Positions 1-14,400 of a stretch of DNA of 64,000 nucleotides are shown one piece after another; the stretch's first letter is position 1; every line of letters starts with the position of its first letter. The notes below the pieces were generated by a model. It ran no database searches. It saw only the letters and a program-made list of their open reading frames with translations, and was not told the DNA's origin. Both the position numbers and the translations under genes were made by a program. The stretch comes from Bolinopsis microptera (lineage: Eukaryota; Ctenophora; Tentaculata; Lobata; Bolinopsidae): the NCBI RefSeq assembly GCF_026151205.1, contig NC_087081.1:13682340-13746339 (forward strand), written 5' to 3'.

Positions 1-285
1 CAGAACTGTAATTTTCTTGGTCATAACCGATGTCAAGTTGTTAGCTTAGTTCAATATTTAGATTTGTCTCATGTAAGCTATGATTCTACAGTGGCTGTGT
101 AATGGTGATATATAATTATTACAGAAATTCTCATCGAAATTACGATTGATCACCTACTTGCAATAATGTATCCGGCTATTATGAACTATACGGTCAGTAA
201 CAAGTTACCTATAATAAATTACAATTCGTTATTTGATTTGTCATGTTGATAGAAGCAAAATGATGAAACAGCATAAACTAATCTG
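1..285. other. Region upstream of the first receptor gene
   Basis: AT-rich sequence with no recognisable coding potential. It presumably holds the promoter and 5' UTR of the receptor gene that starts at 286, but I see no clear TATA box or initiator that I would defend. Confidence 0.4.
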
Positions 286-1538
286 ATGGTTAACGAGACT
301 TCAGAGTGGTCAACTTGGGACAACCATGTGGTGTATACGTGGGATGCCTTAGAAGTTGGACCTTCCAAGGCTTTTGACAAGTTCCTTGGGATTATGATCG
401 TTTTGTGTTCTCTAATTGGGCTACCAGCAAATATAATAGCTTTCATCCACTTTACAAAGAGAAAGACAACTAACATCTCCCTTAACCTTTACTCGGTGAT
501 ATCTCTCACAGACAGCATTACTTGTCTTCTAATCATTGCATTTGCAAAAGTTCTCTTTGAGGAAAGGGACCCTGGATGGTTTCGGAATATCCATTTCTGT
601 AAATTCTGGGCTATCGCCTATGAAATAGTCTCTCAGTATTCCATCTTCTTGGTGGCAGTGATAAGTGTCACCAGAGCCATCACAATCGTGAAGCCCCACT
701 ACAGAATCAACACAAAATTAGTATTGGTAGCTCTGATACTTTACCCAGTAGAGTATCTGGTGGAGCGAGTTGTAGGTACCCATGATGGTGTGAGAGATAC
801 CTACGGTTACAGTATTGATGATCCATTATGCTGGGTCACCTCACAGCTGCACTACGGTCATATTGTCCATCAGATATTGATTGCTGTTAAAGTGGGGCTG
901 GCATCGGTTGCTATCTTTGTAGCATTTGCTGTGTCGACCAGAAAGCTTGGGAGAAGCAAAAAAACAGGCTCTATGGAGAAGATTCGCAGAGCATCGGTCA
1001 CCATTGCTATATTCACAATGATATTCTTGGTTTGCAACTTGCCATACTTTTTCAACTTGTTCATAAATGGCATATCAGTCCATTTGACCTTCCCAGACTA
1101 CCCACCAGGTAAAACAATTTTTTTCGAAGGCTTTAAATAGCACCATTAAGATAATCTTTTCTATTGATCAAGTAAGATCTTAAGATAGAAGCGGCCTTTC
1201 ACTAAACTATGTCAACAAATGTAACCAATATTGGCTTTATTTGCAATTTTGTCAACTAACTTGTCCTAAATTACAAAATCCTTTCAGGTATCTACAGCAA
1301 ATACTTCATGTACTACTACGCATTCCCACTGAGCAAAGTGGTATTCATAGCCCTGAATGCAGCCTGCAATCCGATTCTCTACATTTGCAGAATGACTGAC
1401 TTTCAGATCTGGGTCAAAGAGATCATCCTACGGTCAAATATAAGGACAATTTCGGTAAGAAGCACATTGAATACAAGCGGTGGTCTTGTATCTGAGGGAG
1501 AATGCTTTGAACTAAAACCACTTGAAAGTGAACAATAA
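286..1538 (+). CDS. Rhodopsin-class (class A) GPCR, orphan, copy 1
   Basis: Two-exon gene: exon 1 is 286-1108 (donor CCAG|gtaaaa), exon 2 is 1288-1538 (acceptor ctttcag|GT). Phase 1 joins to phase 2 and gives 357 aa. It should be a seven-pass plasma-membrane receptor. Visible class A landmarks are N49 in GLPAN (TM1), D76 in SLTDS (TM2), C105 at the start of TM3 pairing with C182 in loop 2, P253 in CNLP (TM6), and N302-P-I-L-Y306 (TM7 NPxxY). The DRY motif ending TM3 is V-T-R (T129-R130), so the acidic residue is missing. The N-terminus has an N-glycosylation sequon (NET) and no signal peptide. The intron falls just before TM7. A near relative follows at 2902-4247. The ligand is unknown; a peptide-type receptor is possible. 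A candidate AATAAA lies at 1810-1815. Confidence 0.9.
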
Positions 1539-2901
1539 CTGTATAATAATTATTAGTTGTTAAAGGTCTTGAATTTCTTAGAGCAACCAGTTTGTGGTAA
1601 TACAACGTGTGTTTCCTATTGAAAGTTCATGAACGTCATAATTTGAGTACTTCAGAACAATTTCGATCACAAGAAAGAAGAAGGTTTGTTTGGGGACTGC
1701 TTTATTAGCCAGTCAATGTTTACGAATATAATAACTTTATTACATAAAAATAATATATTATAACATAAATAGATAAAATCTTAAAAATAATATTTGCACA
1801 CAATTGATAAATAAAAAATGAAAAGGATGATTTATTGATTTAAACAAAAGATAAAACACACTGGGCTTCCAAAATCTTTTAAGAGTCACGCTTAGTTTGT
1901 TTGGGACTGAGTTAGGATATCGTAGATATTGCTATGCCATTAGTTTGGATATATAGTGTTGTGATTGTTAAAATCAATTACGGTTTGTGCTGATAGGAGA
2001 ATAGTGATATTGGGGAATGTGGCGGGGGGGGGGGGGGATCAGGTACTTAGTGCCGTATGTGACGTTGACTAAGTGCAGTATTGGAATTTACAAAAAGGAC
2101 CCACCCACCCCTTTCACGGTACCAACTGCTTTTCGGATAATATTAAGGACACCCACCCCCTTTAGCCGGCTTTTGCGGTTCTAAATGTTGAGAAATCACG
2201 GTACTAACTGTGTATTGGTATATAAAATAAGATACCTACCCAGAAATTGCTTTAAACAGCTCATTAAACATTGGAAAATGGGCAAATTTAACCCACTATT
2301 TAGAAGGGGTTTTGTTTTCAATGTAGTCGAATTAGATAAAAAGTTTTTTTAAAAATTTTAAAATTTAAAAAACCCAAAAAAAATTTAAAAAACCTCAAAC
2401 CCATTCCCAAGATTGAAATTTGAGGTAAAATGGGTTTTTTTTGGGTTGGATGTATCCCCTTTAGTACCATTTAGGATGTGTAGCTTATCTGTTAATTTGC
2501 AATGTTGATATTATACCATGATAAATCCTGTTAATTGCACAGTATTAAAGTGGAAATGTACAAGGAAACCACTCCTTGTGTAATGTGTATACAATACAGT
2601 GTTTTGTTATTTGTTTCTATAAGCACTATTAGAACAATTCCTATGTGCCAGTGAATTGTTTTGTTTGCTTTTCTGTACTTCTATTAAAGTATTAACAGTT
2701 AGAATTTGGTCTACGTCTTGTTATTGTCACTTTTCTATTGAATTGTTACTAAATGATGATTGAATAGTTATTTCCAATGTCACTTAAAGGTTACAAGTAA
2801 CTGGAAATTAACTATTTTCAAGTCATTTCATCTTTAATTTGTATCTAATTTACCACAATAATGTACAACAGAATATTAAATATATAGCATCTTAAGCTCT
2901 G
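1539..2901. other. Intergenic region between the two receptor genes
   Basis: No gene is seen. It contains a 14-base G run (2024-2037), an A/T-rich low-complexity patch around 2341-2400, and CCCACCC-rich sequence at 2100-2160. It should hold the 3' UTR of copy 1 and the promoter of copy 2. Confidence 0.5.
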
Positions 2902-4247
2902 ATGGCAAACGTGAGTTCAGAATGGTCTACTTGGGACAACCATGAGGTGTATACAGGGGACGCCTTAGAAGTTGGACCTTCGGAGACCCTTGACAAGTTC
3001 CTTGGCGTTGTTCTAGTTTTGAGCACTATGTTTGGACTCCCAGCAAATGTAATCTCTTTTATCTACTTTGTAAAAAGAGCCACAACAAATGTGTCTTTAA
3101 AACTTTATTCAGTTGTTTCTTTGATAGACAGCATTACAAGCTTGCTGATCATTGCATGTGCAAAAGTTCTCTTTGAAGGAAGAAATCCTGGATGGTTTGG
3201 AGACATATATTTCTGCAAATTCTGGGCTATTGCCTTTGAAATGATCTCTCAATATTCTATCTTTCTTGTGATGATGATTAGTGTAACTAGGACAATGACT
3301 ATCATCAAACCACAATACAAAATCAATAAAAATGCAGTTTTGATTGCACTGATACTATTCCCAGCTGAAAGTTTGCTAGAGAGAGTGATAGGTACTCATA
3401 AATCTGTGAGGGATATGTATGGATTCAGTACTGACCAACCATTTTGCTGGGTGAATTCTTTTTTGCAACATGTTCGCACAATCTACAAAGCTTTGGAAGG
3501 CCTTAAAATTGGTGCTGCATCACTGATCACTTTTCTATCCTTTATTGTTTCAATTCGAAAACTCTATGGAGGTAAAAAGGCTGGATCCATGGAAAAGATA
3601 CACCGAGCATCTATTACAATTGCTCTCTTTACACTCATATTCCTGCTCTGCAATTTACCTTTCTTTTTCAACAAGCTGATCCACGCTATATCAGTGTATG
3701 TGATGTACCCAAAGTATCCGCCAGGTAGATATTTGATCAGTTAAATTGCTTTATTAGAAGGAGATCCCATAAGTGGAAATGCAGACATAGTTCAATGTGT
3801 GTTTTAAAGTGTTTGGCTGCCCATCATATTTTATTCTGTACGATTTAAAGGTATCTGATGAAAATATAGTATGTGATAATTAGTGGTAAATGCTTTAAAG
3901 ACGTTTGATAAATTATGTATGCTTTACAGTTTACAACATTCAGCTGTAATTTCAACTATAATTTTATTGCAGGAATCTACAAGAGGTATTTCATGTATTA
4001 CTACTCATTCCCGATAAGCAAGGTGATATTTGTAGCACTGAACGCAACTTGCAACCCAATTCTCTACATGTGCAGAATGAAAGACTACCAGAACTGGATA
4101 CAAAATATTCTGAGATCTAATAAAATCTCAAGGAACATGAATACAGAATTCTCATCAGCCAGTGGTCGTGATTGTGGTCAAGCCTTGCAGCATGGTATTG
4201 CTTCTAGGAGCCAAAACCAAGACAATTATAATGAGATTAGTGTTTAA
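2902..4247 (+). CDS. Rhodopsin-class (class A) GPCR, orphan, copy 2
   Basis: Paralogue of the gene at 286-1538, in tandem and with the same structure. Exon 1 is 2902-3724 (823 nt, exactly the length in copy 1), exon 2 is 3973-4247 (acceptor attgcag|GA), and the product is 365 aa. Class A landmarks repeat at the same positions: N49, D76, C105, loop-2 Cys, CNLP in TM6, NPILY in TM7. The DRY position is again V-T-R. The first 30 residues are highly similar to copy 1, but the C-terminal tails after TM7 differ completely, so G-protein or arrestin coupling may have diverged. The N-terminus carries a sequon (NVS). The initial ATG sits where the copy 1 ATG does. The ligand is unknown. Confidence 0.9.
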
Positions 4248-4375
4248 TTCATGACAGCTAATAAGTCGTATCAGGATGTAGGAAGCGGGGGGAGGGATAA
4301 TTGCCCCTAGCAATGCCCCCCTCCCCCATCAGCTGGGCTATGCCACAAGGGGCGATATTGAGTCAACAGTTACTT

Positions 4376-4478
4376 ACATTTGATGCAGTACTCTAAAATT
4401 TGATCAACAATACAGACATTTGATGCAGTATTTTAACATTTGATCCAATATTGCAACATTTGATCCAATATTCTAACA
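4376..4478 (+). repeat. Short tandem repeat, unit about 20-23 bp
   Basis: Four to five imperfect copies of a unit like ACATTTGATCCAATATTCTA lie just after the second receptor gene. No function is suggested. Confidence 0.6.
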
Positions 4479-4530
4479 GCAAGATCAACAACATCAAGAT
4501 AGAATGACAGACATGATTACACTACTGTTG

Positions 4531-6835
4531 ACCCCTCCAAAACTGAGTTAGATGCTGCATCCTTCCCTCCTCCGGATTTAACATATCTGTTCACGGATCA
4601 GATTCCGGAATTCTCTATCAGTGATGTTATAGAGGCTATTGATGATATGAAGCCAAATGCTTCATCTGGTCCTGATGAGATCCCAATTGCTCTACTGGGC
4701 AATTCCACCGTGACGGACACCACGATTTTGCTGTTTTTTAAAGTTCAAACGAATGTTGTACTCGAGATGTTCTTTATTTATCAGCTCCAACTGTTTATTA
4801 GTCCACATTTAACCTTTCTACAGGTTGTGTGAAAATTTCAGACCCCTACCATTATTACTTTCTGAGATAGCACCCCTGTGACGGACGTGACGAAAATATG
4901 ACACTTTTTTTGGGTGTCTACTCAGATGGTACCCAAATTTATCTCAAAAAGGTATCTATTGTATCTAATTTGGAATTACAATGATAGAAGAAGGTTCAGG
5001 GATTTCTGAGATGCCATTTTCTTAGAGATTGCTCAATTTTTGTTTGCGTGGCGCCATTTTCAAATTGTGACAGACGTGACTGTGACGGACACACGTTTTT
5101 TTCCAATTTTTCCAAATCTTCCACTTGACACTTTTATCTTGTTCAGTGACATCTACTCTGTATTCATGCCAATTTTTAGGCCTCAAATACCCCCAAGAGG
5201 TCTGCAACAGCCAAAATCGTTCATTTTGGGCATACGCTAGGGTATCAGTCTAGGGGCATCAATTATTTCTCTACTTGAACAAATTTATAACTCTGGTAAA
5301 ACATTCATCACTGTTCAACGCATCATACTGTTGAGACCATCTCCTAAAAGTTTCATTACTTTAGTGTTTAAAATGTGAAAGATATTGAATTTTTACTTCA
5401 AAAATATGCGAAAATAGGGTTAAGTCCATTTTTTGTGCCTTTTACCTCTGAAAAAGTTGTAAGCAAATAAGATGGCAAAAAATCAGTAAATTAAATTATT
5501 GAATTGCATATGATGTTATTTGATAGTCTAGTCAACATAGTCAACACAATCCAACCTTATTTGACTTCTATTTGTCTTGGTTTTAGTCAAAATAATGGAA
5601 ATATGGATAAAAATGGCTAAAAGTGAGCCATATGCCCATATATGGGCATATACAAAATTATACATAACTTGGTCATTTTCTGTCCAATTTTTGATTTGAC
5701 GACATAGTTTTGTTGAGGACGGCCTCAGCTTTAAGAATAATGCCTTTAAAGTCTGTTTAAAGATTTTTTGGAGCATTTTCAAAAAAATGTGACGGACGCG
5801 ACAAGTTGGGACCCCCCTTACAAATTTTCTTTCTTAAAAGATACAAGCCTGATAATTTCTACGGTACTCCCTTACCTTCAGAAGAGATAGGTTGCAGTGG
5901 TTTTTTGAATATAAATAGCACTATGTGGCTCTGAAAAATCTTTTTTGCTTAATTTTGTGACGGACGTGACACCATCTTTGTGGAAATTTTTTAGAAAAAG
6001 GATTTGAGTAACGGTTTTGAAACTTTGCATAGCTCTCATTCTTATGCATATGCCTAAGTGTATGGAATTTCATAGAGAAATATTGCTGCATACCCAAACT
6101 ATGGCCCTTTGAAAATTTGAACGATTTTTTTCATTTCCGAGTAGTGTTCCTTTGAATGAGAAAAATCAAAAGTTAACGCAATATGAAACAAAAAACTTTT
6201 GTTGACTTGTAAGGTTAAGAGTCTAATGAACATATTTTAACCAAAATTAGGTGCCTATCTTAACATTTTTCATTTTCACCAAGTGGAACCTTACCGTGGA
6301 ATTGCCCAACTGAAGAATCGCAAAGATGCTATGGTGATTCCTATTAATCTGATCTGGTCAAAATCCCTTGCATCTGGAGAAGTATTTTCATTTTATAAGT
6401 ACTCTCATTTCACTCTCCTAGCCTCCCATATAATCAAGGTGTTTGAGAGAATCACGATAAGGAAAAAGCTAGTCTTAAATCTAGAAATTTACAACTTGAT
6501 CTATTATGTAGCAAACAGAATGGCTTTAGATCAGAGCTCAGCTGCCTTACACAGCTTCTTCACCATTTCGACGACGTTTTTGAATCATTAACTGACTTTG
6601 ATTCTATTTATCTTCATTACGCTAAGGCGTTCGACAAAGTTGACCACAAATTGTTGCTTGACAAAGCAACTTTTAATGGTTAATAAGGGAATTATCGGAT
6701 ATTTATAACTCAATATGTATTGATTCTTCTGTGGAAAATAAAAATTGTATTTTACTTAGAAAACTTCACATCTATGGCTTAAATTCAAAAATCATCAAAT
6801 GGATCGAATCTTTTCTGTCAGACCTTTGTTGCATA
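4531..6835 (+). pseudogene. Decayed LINE reverse transcriptase (Jockey/CR1-like), split by a DNA element
   Basis: The left part (about 4531-4695) reads like the start of a LINE RT domain, with IEAIDDMKPNASSGPDEIP, the usual KPxKSPGPDGIP block. The right part (about 6309-6835) continues with KSLASGEV...SHIIKVFERI and then YAKAFDKVDH (RT motif A) around 6610-6650, and finally KIIKWIESFLSD near 6790. Several frame changes and a small replaced segment at about 6680-6755 show that it is dead. The YxDD block is absent, so the copy is incomplete at both ends. A separate DNA element at 4696-6308 interrupts it between the two parts. Confidence 0.75.
4696..6308. mobile_element. Non-autonomous DNA transposon inserted in the LINE
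   Basis: The ends are inverted: TGGGCAATTCCAC at the left and GTGGAATTGCCCA at the right, and the LINE reading frame resumes directly after the right end. The flanks suggest a very short target duplication (AC). No transposase is seen. The interior carries a dispersed motif close to GTGACGGACGTGAC, at about 4712, 4877, 5068-5095, 5789 and 5958. The superfamily is not assignable from these ends. Confidence 0.65.
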
Positions 6836-7199
6836 TAATAAAAGTAACATGGTAGTAAATATTTGTTTCTTGAGAATTAATGCCATAATGGTACAAGTAC
6901 ATGGTAGGACAAATTGATCGTGCTTGGTTAAACCGCGGCGAAATTCTTGTTAAACTTTAGTAGATATATTTTTGATGCTGTGTGATGATGTTTGTGTCAT
7001 TATATTTTGATTTTATTTGATTTCTTGATATATTTTGATCGTGAATTTTGATTGTTTGTATTATTATACCACAATTCTTTTATTTTATTCGTTTAAAAGT
7101 GACTAATACAAAATTAAATGAACATGAGGCATTTATCATAGCCTCCGATTAAAGTATTCAATCATCACACTACATACGTCACCTGAGCTACATAGACGC
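6836..7199. other. AT-rich spacer
   Basis: No gene or clear repeat boundary seen. Confidence 0.4.
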
Positions 7200-8103
7200 T
7201 GTTGTCAGCACTGCGCGCGCACAAACCTTTCAATCGGGGTTGGTGGATATGTGCTTTTCTTTACTTGTGAAACAAGCGCGCCCACAGCAGCACGAAAGCA
7301 CATGGTTAAGCTGGTTAGTTGATACATGTTACGTATCACAAATATCAATTTGTATAATACATACAATATAAAAATTTCGCGCGCGAAAAGTGGCATGCAA
7401 CGTATGTCAACTGGTTAGGCAAAGTCGGCACGCGCGGCTCAATGTCGATGGCGCACTACCTAATTATACTAAAGGGTGCACAATGAAAATAAACTTGCTC
7501 GTATTTTCCTGACGGATGTTACTCGTCTAAATTTCTTCGAAGTAGCGCGCGCCGCTTTTTGGCACGAGCTACGAAGTAGCACGCGCCGGGCCAGATCATT
7601 AACAATGGTCAAGTATTTTCAAAAGACGCACGTTATATATTCAATATTTCCGCCAAAAGCACATTTAATTTGATACGTATGAAATATGTTCGTTTATAAC
7701 TCTTTTGGTCGTTATGCACTAAGTTGGCGTCCTTCGACCAACGCCAAAATTGAACGGGGAATCGTTTAAGATCACTTTCGAGCCACGGCCTCGAAAAAGC
7801 TTTTCCGAGTGATTTGTATGAGTGCATATATTGACTTTGGAGGACTTCGCCACTTCGACGCGCCGCGCGAACTACCATTCTTGCTTCGCATTCTCGTCGA
7901 TCGATGGTTGACAATTGCAAACACCGTCAATCAAATTATGTTACAGCTAGCTAGCTAACTAAAAGCAGCGTATTTTGTCCCATTTTGCCCTAGTTTCATT
8001 ACTATATCAACTCCGATATCCATCAAATTTTTTGGACAGTTGTGAAAACTTTTTTGGAAGGTCTTCAATTTTTAGAATGATCTCACTCAAGGAACCGAAG
8101 ATT

Positions 8104-8177
8104 TACTGGGCCGCGCTCAGCCTGTCATTCCGCCTAATCTCTGTTTATGAACATGATAGCCTGAGGTCCCCAGGTAA
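8104..8177 (+). repeat. Conserved 75-bp repeat core, copy 1
   Basis: Starts TACTGGGCCGCGCTCAGCCT and ends CCCCAGGTAA. Three further copies lie at 8425-8517 (+), 22895-22959 (-) and 23769-23840 (-). It is better conserved than its surroundings. Confidence 0.65.
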
Positions 8178-8424
8178 CTAAAATATGACAGAATAATACG
8201 ACAAAAATCAACGAATTTCGTCAAATTACGCGACTTTTACTGTTTACAGCAGCTTTGGCTCCAAAAGCCGCGCGCCCACCATAAATATGCAATATGCATA
8301 TGGCACCTAAACGAAACTCACTGATCTTTCCAAAAAGTTAAAACAAATTTGGTACTGTGAAAATTCTCACAGTCTTTAGAAAACAATGGTACACAAATTT
8401 TTAAAATCCAAGCAAGTTTTTAAT

Positions 8425-8517
8425 TACTGGGCCGCGCTCAGCCTGTCATTCCGCCTAATCTATATTTTAGTCTATGAACATGTTTATGAACATAATAGTC
8501 TGAGGTCCCCTGGTAAG
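8425..8517 (+). repeat. Conserved 75-bp repeat core, copy 2
   Basis: Same core as 8104-8177, with an internal short duplication of a TATGAACAT segment. Confidence 0.65.
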
Positions 8518-8860
8518 TTTTTTTATCGTGCACCCTCTAATAAAATCCATCCAGCAGTCGGCACGCGCGGCTCAATGTCGATGACGCACGTACTACTTAA
8601 TTATATATAGGGCACAAATTATATTAACGGGTGATACTCGTAATATATCTGTTTCATATATTGGACCGTCGTTAACGGGTGATACGATCGTAAATATTTG
8701 TTCCAACTTGGAGCGCGTCCTGGTAGGTTGTAAACCTACAAGATTGACGGATGTGACTCGTCTAAATTTCTTCGAAGTAGCGCGCGCCGCTTTCTTCTCG
8801 GCGCGCGTCCTGGTAGGTTGTAAACCTACAAAAATCATACAGACAACAGAGGTATAGAAC

Positions 8861-10566
<1,706 letters not shown>

Positions 10567-10894
10567 TCTGGTGTTAAGTTGATACTGGAGAATACAAATG
10601 TACCAAATATTAAGCCACAATACGATGTGGATCTTAAAAACATTTTAGATAAAATGTTTTTCGTTTAAAATTATTGATATTTTAAATTCCATAAATTTTT
10701 CAATGCAGTTTTATTAGGAGACCAAAAGCTACACGTTTAACGTTTAAATCTAAAGATCTAGTATGGCTATAATTATATAATGATAGATTGGGTCATATCA
10801 TGCGTGCATGCTTTGTGGCCATATTGATATCCGACCATATTCATTCATATTCGTCTTTATTTGTTTTATAATTACGGTGTTCAAACATTTCCAG

Positions 10895-11440
10895 GCCAAT
10901 TTCCAGGCCAATCGGGGCTCCAAAAAGCCCCGATTTCTAGGGCCCTTTTTGGATTTTCCATATGTGTAGGGCCTTTTGGGGCCCTAGAATTAACTTAAAT
11001 TTCATCAAGTTTGATATATGCTAAGTGCTTTAATGATATTATCTGACTACTTGCACAGTACTTTTATGTTTATTTGAGTGTATTTACATGGAGATTATGG
11101 TCCATAAACACTTTCAATTAGTGGTCAGGGTCAAAAGGCCCCAAAAGGCCCCAAAAAGCCCCGATTTCTAGGGCCCTTTTTGGATTTTCCATATTTGTAG
11201 GGCCTTTTGGGGCCCTAGAATTAACTGAAATTTCATCAAGTTTGATATATGCTAAGTGGTTTAATGATATTATCTGACTACTTGAACAGTACTTTTATGT
11301 TTATTTGAGTGTATTTACATGGAGATTATGGTCCATAAACACTTTCAATTAGTGGTCAGGGTCAAAAGGCCCCAAAAGGCCCCAAAAAGCCCCGATTTCT
11401 AGGGCCCTTTTCGGATTTTCGATGCGTCTAGGGCCTTTTA
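10895..11440 (+). repeat. Tandem repeat, unit about 238 bp
   Basis: The block beginning CCCCGATTTCTAGGGCCC recurs at about 10920, 11159 and 11391, with the intervening sequence (TTCATCAAGTTTGATATATG and so on) repeated almost unchanged. About 2.2 copies. Each unit starts with self-complementary GGGGC/GCCCC-type sequence. It ends in a C run at about 11452-11467. Confidence 0.85.
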
Positions 11441-11469
11441 GGATGTTGGTTCCCCCCCCCCCCCCCCTA

Positions 11470-14400
11470 TTAGTAAATCATGTTTATTGTACACAGCAAA
11501 GTACCAAATAGAATTGTACTGATCTTGCTATATCCAGCATCTGAGTAGTCATGGTTATTTTCATTATTGGTCTTCGTATCGTCATCCTCGCTATTTGTAT
11601 CAATATCATCTTCGTCAATTTCGTTGCCACTTCCATCATCCTCGGGATCTGAAGGAGATTACCGTCATTCTAGGAAAACAACTAAATTCATAAACATCTT
11701 TCAGGCAACTTGAATGGGGGGGGGGGGGGGGGGGGGGGGAGCCGACCTTATTACGTAAATGTGGCACTGTGACACTTGTGGCACTAACATGTGGCACTTG
11801 CGACACTCACATGTGGCACTTGCGACACTCACATGTGGCACTTGTGGCACTATCATATGTAGCATGTGGCACTTGCGGCACTCACATGTGGCACTTGTGG
11901 CACTATCATATGTAGCATGTGGCACTTGCGGCACTCACATGTGGCACTATCATATGTAGCATGTGGCACTTGCGGCACTCACATGTGGCACTTGCGGCAC
12001 TTTAATTTTGGTGGTAAGATATTTATATATTTCCATATAGTGATTTGATACTTTGTAGACATGTGTGATGATGTTATGTCATAATTTTTACTTTACTTTA
12101 CTTTACTTTACTTGACTTTACTTTACTTTCATATGCAGCATGCGACACTTGCAGCACTAAAATGCGCACTTGCGGCACTTTCATTTGTAACATGTGGCAC
12201 TTTTGGCACTAAAATGCGCACTTGCAGAACTAAATTATACCTTATCGGGCCTTACTTAAACGGATATAATTATGAACGGACATTAATACGAACGCTAGAA
12301 AGCAATCAAAACCATCAAAAATCCGAATTTTTCATCTTTTTTTTACGTTTTTTGATTTAAGCAAATGATTTTTAAATCAATCGTTCATACAGTAAGCAAG
12401 AAAAGCAATCTTAAATCAGTTAACGTGTTAAAATATGTGTACATGATTATTGTCTTATATCACATATCATCTTCATCAAATGGGTTTTCGTGCATTAAAA
12501 ATTCCATGCTTAAAGCATCAGTAATACCCACTTTTTGGAAACATTTTTTATCAAACTACCTCGGTCCTTTAAGTGTCAACTTTTACTAGCCATTCAGCGT
12601 TAAGTGGTTTTATCTTAGAAAACTTAGGTTAACCTTAACATCACGTGGATCTTTCCCAGCACTTATCTGTTTCATTATCTCCCCTAAGCTAACAAGTTTG
12701 TCATGTTGGCGGGGACTAACTCATGAACTATGTTATTTAGTGCCATAATTTTGTTGACTTTTTCCGTCAAGTGACCCTTGAAAACATCATATATACTAGA
12801 AAACATCATATATACTAGAAAAGTTTTCTGTGCCTCCGGCAGAACAACGAGAACCTCAGAACTTTTCTGTCGTTAACTTACGGCACAATGAAGTTCTCAT
12901 AGTTGACATATTCTAGACAAAAAGTTCGAAATGGAAACATTTTTTAAAAAATTTAACGGACTTTAACTTGGACGGACATTAAATGAACGGACTTTATTTG
13001 AACGGACATTAAAATGAACGCTAGGGCCTCCAGCGTTCAAGTAATGTCCGTCCAAATTAGGTCCGATAAGGTATGTAATATGTGACACTGTTAGTACTGT
13101 TACTTATGGCACATTATCATATCATTTAACTTTTGGACACGAAGGGAAACACACATGTAAGGCTTACAATCTCCGTAAAACTACATCATTAGAGCCTGTA
13201 AAACTAAAACATTTAAGATAAGCACTCTATCAAGTAAAATTCATATCATCATAGTTTATTTAAGTTTAACTCAAACGTACAACTACAAATTGTAACAAAG
13301 GCAAAATTTAATCAAAGGGCAAAATTCATAGCATGTTAGAATTCTTATTTAAGTATATTATATCCTCTACAGCTTCTTCTACAGCTTTATTTGTAAATAC
13401 GACCGATTCTATCAAATAATCCAGGTTGCAAGTAAAGATTACAAATTTGTTAAGATGCACTGAGTGAAATAAATAAAAAGTCTAAACATAAACAAATTAC
13501 TGTTTTATCTCCATTGTATTAAGTCCTCAAACGTTAGTTTTAAAATTTGAACAAAATCTTGCTTCTTCCTGATCAAATAAATTGGTTTTGTTGATCACTT
13601 TTTGGACAATTTTTAACCCCCCCCCCCCCTATATAATACGTATAATAATATAAATACGTATAGCTATAATTCTGTCAAAAGTACACAAGCGTAATCATTT
13701 GGAAACCCCCCTTCCCCCTCGGCTGATTACGTAATATGTGAACGACACCATATGAATGTGGCACTTTTAAAATTAGAGTAAGACATTTGTGGCATTAATA
13801 TTTGGCATTACACTATACTCTTTGTAATATGTACTGTGTATGTCCTAAACTAGTGGTAAAGTTATGCAATTCGAGTTTTACTAATAGCTTATATTGCTTT
13901 TTAGTGTGGAAATAGTTTGAGTTACTTTTAAAGAAATCAAAATCTTATTACACAATTAAAACAGTATTTAAGGGCACACAAAAATTAATCTGCTGACACA
14001 ATTTCACCCAACGATTGTTAGAATTAGCTTGGAGTCATCTGAAAATATGAACTTGTTCCGAAACGTTAAAATCTGTTTATATAATATTTACCAATATAGA
14101 TGTAGACATAAAACTGAATAGCTCGTTGATGAAGAACATGAAATATTAATTTAAAGAACCTCGGTATAAAAACAAACTGCACACGTTCTAAAAGTTAAGA
14201 CAGAATCGGTCACTTGTTTGACTATCAAAAGGCTCTAGTTTTATGTAAGAAGTATGAGTAATCTTTGCGACATCCCAATCCTCAGAAAACTGCACCGAGG
14301 CATAACAGGACCATGCCACCAAAAAATGTGAATGATAAAGTAATATGTGAACGACCCCTGATGGTCCATAAATTATTCTATAAATTGTGTAATAATTCTC

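Larger units (their letters stand above)
7200..8860. repeat. Block of GC-rich dispersed repeat family
   Basis: GCGCGC-rich islands in an AT-rich background. Several segments recur inside the block: CGGCACGCGCGGCTCAATGT at about 7424 and 8558, and GGTAGGTTGTAAACCTACAA at about 8723 and 8811, the latter a perfect small hairpin. Others recur at 22.8-23.9 kb, partly in opposite orientation, for example the GGCACGAGCTACGAAGTAGC region at about 7560. The block looks like a composite of non-autonomous elements. Confidence 0.6.

Noticed and set aside
6283..6591. 102-codon frame as a host gene
   Set aside because: It reads as the middle of a LINE RT, shifts frame, and is followed by RT motif A in another frame.
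11701..12048. Repetitive frames such as CGTCGTIICSMWHLRHSHV on both strands, also at 24744-25228
   Set aside because: They run along the 53-bp minisatellite, where the unit happens to lack stops; there are no splice sites or flanking coding sequence.
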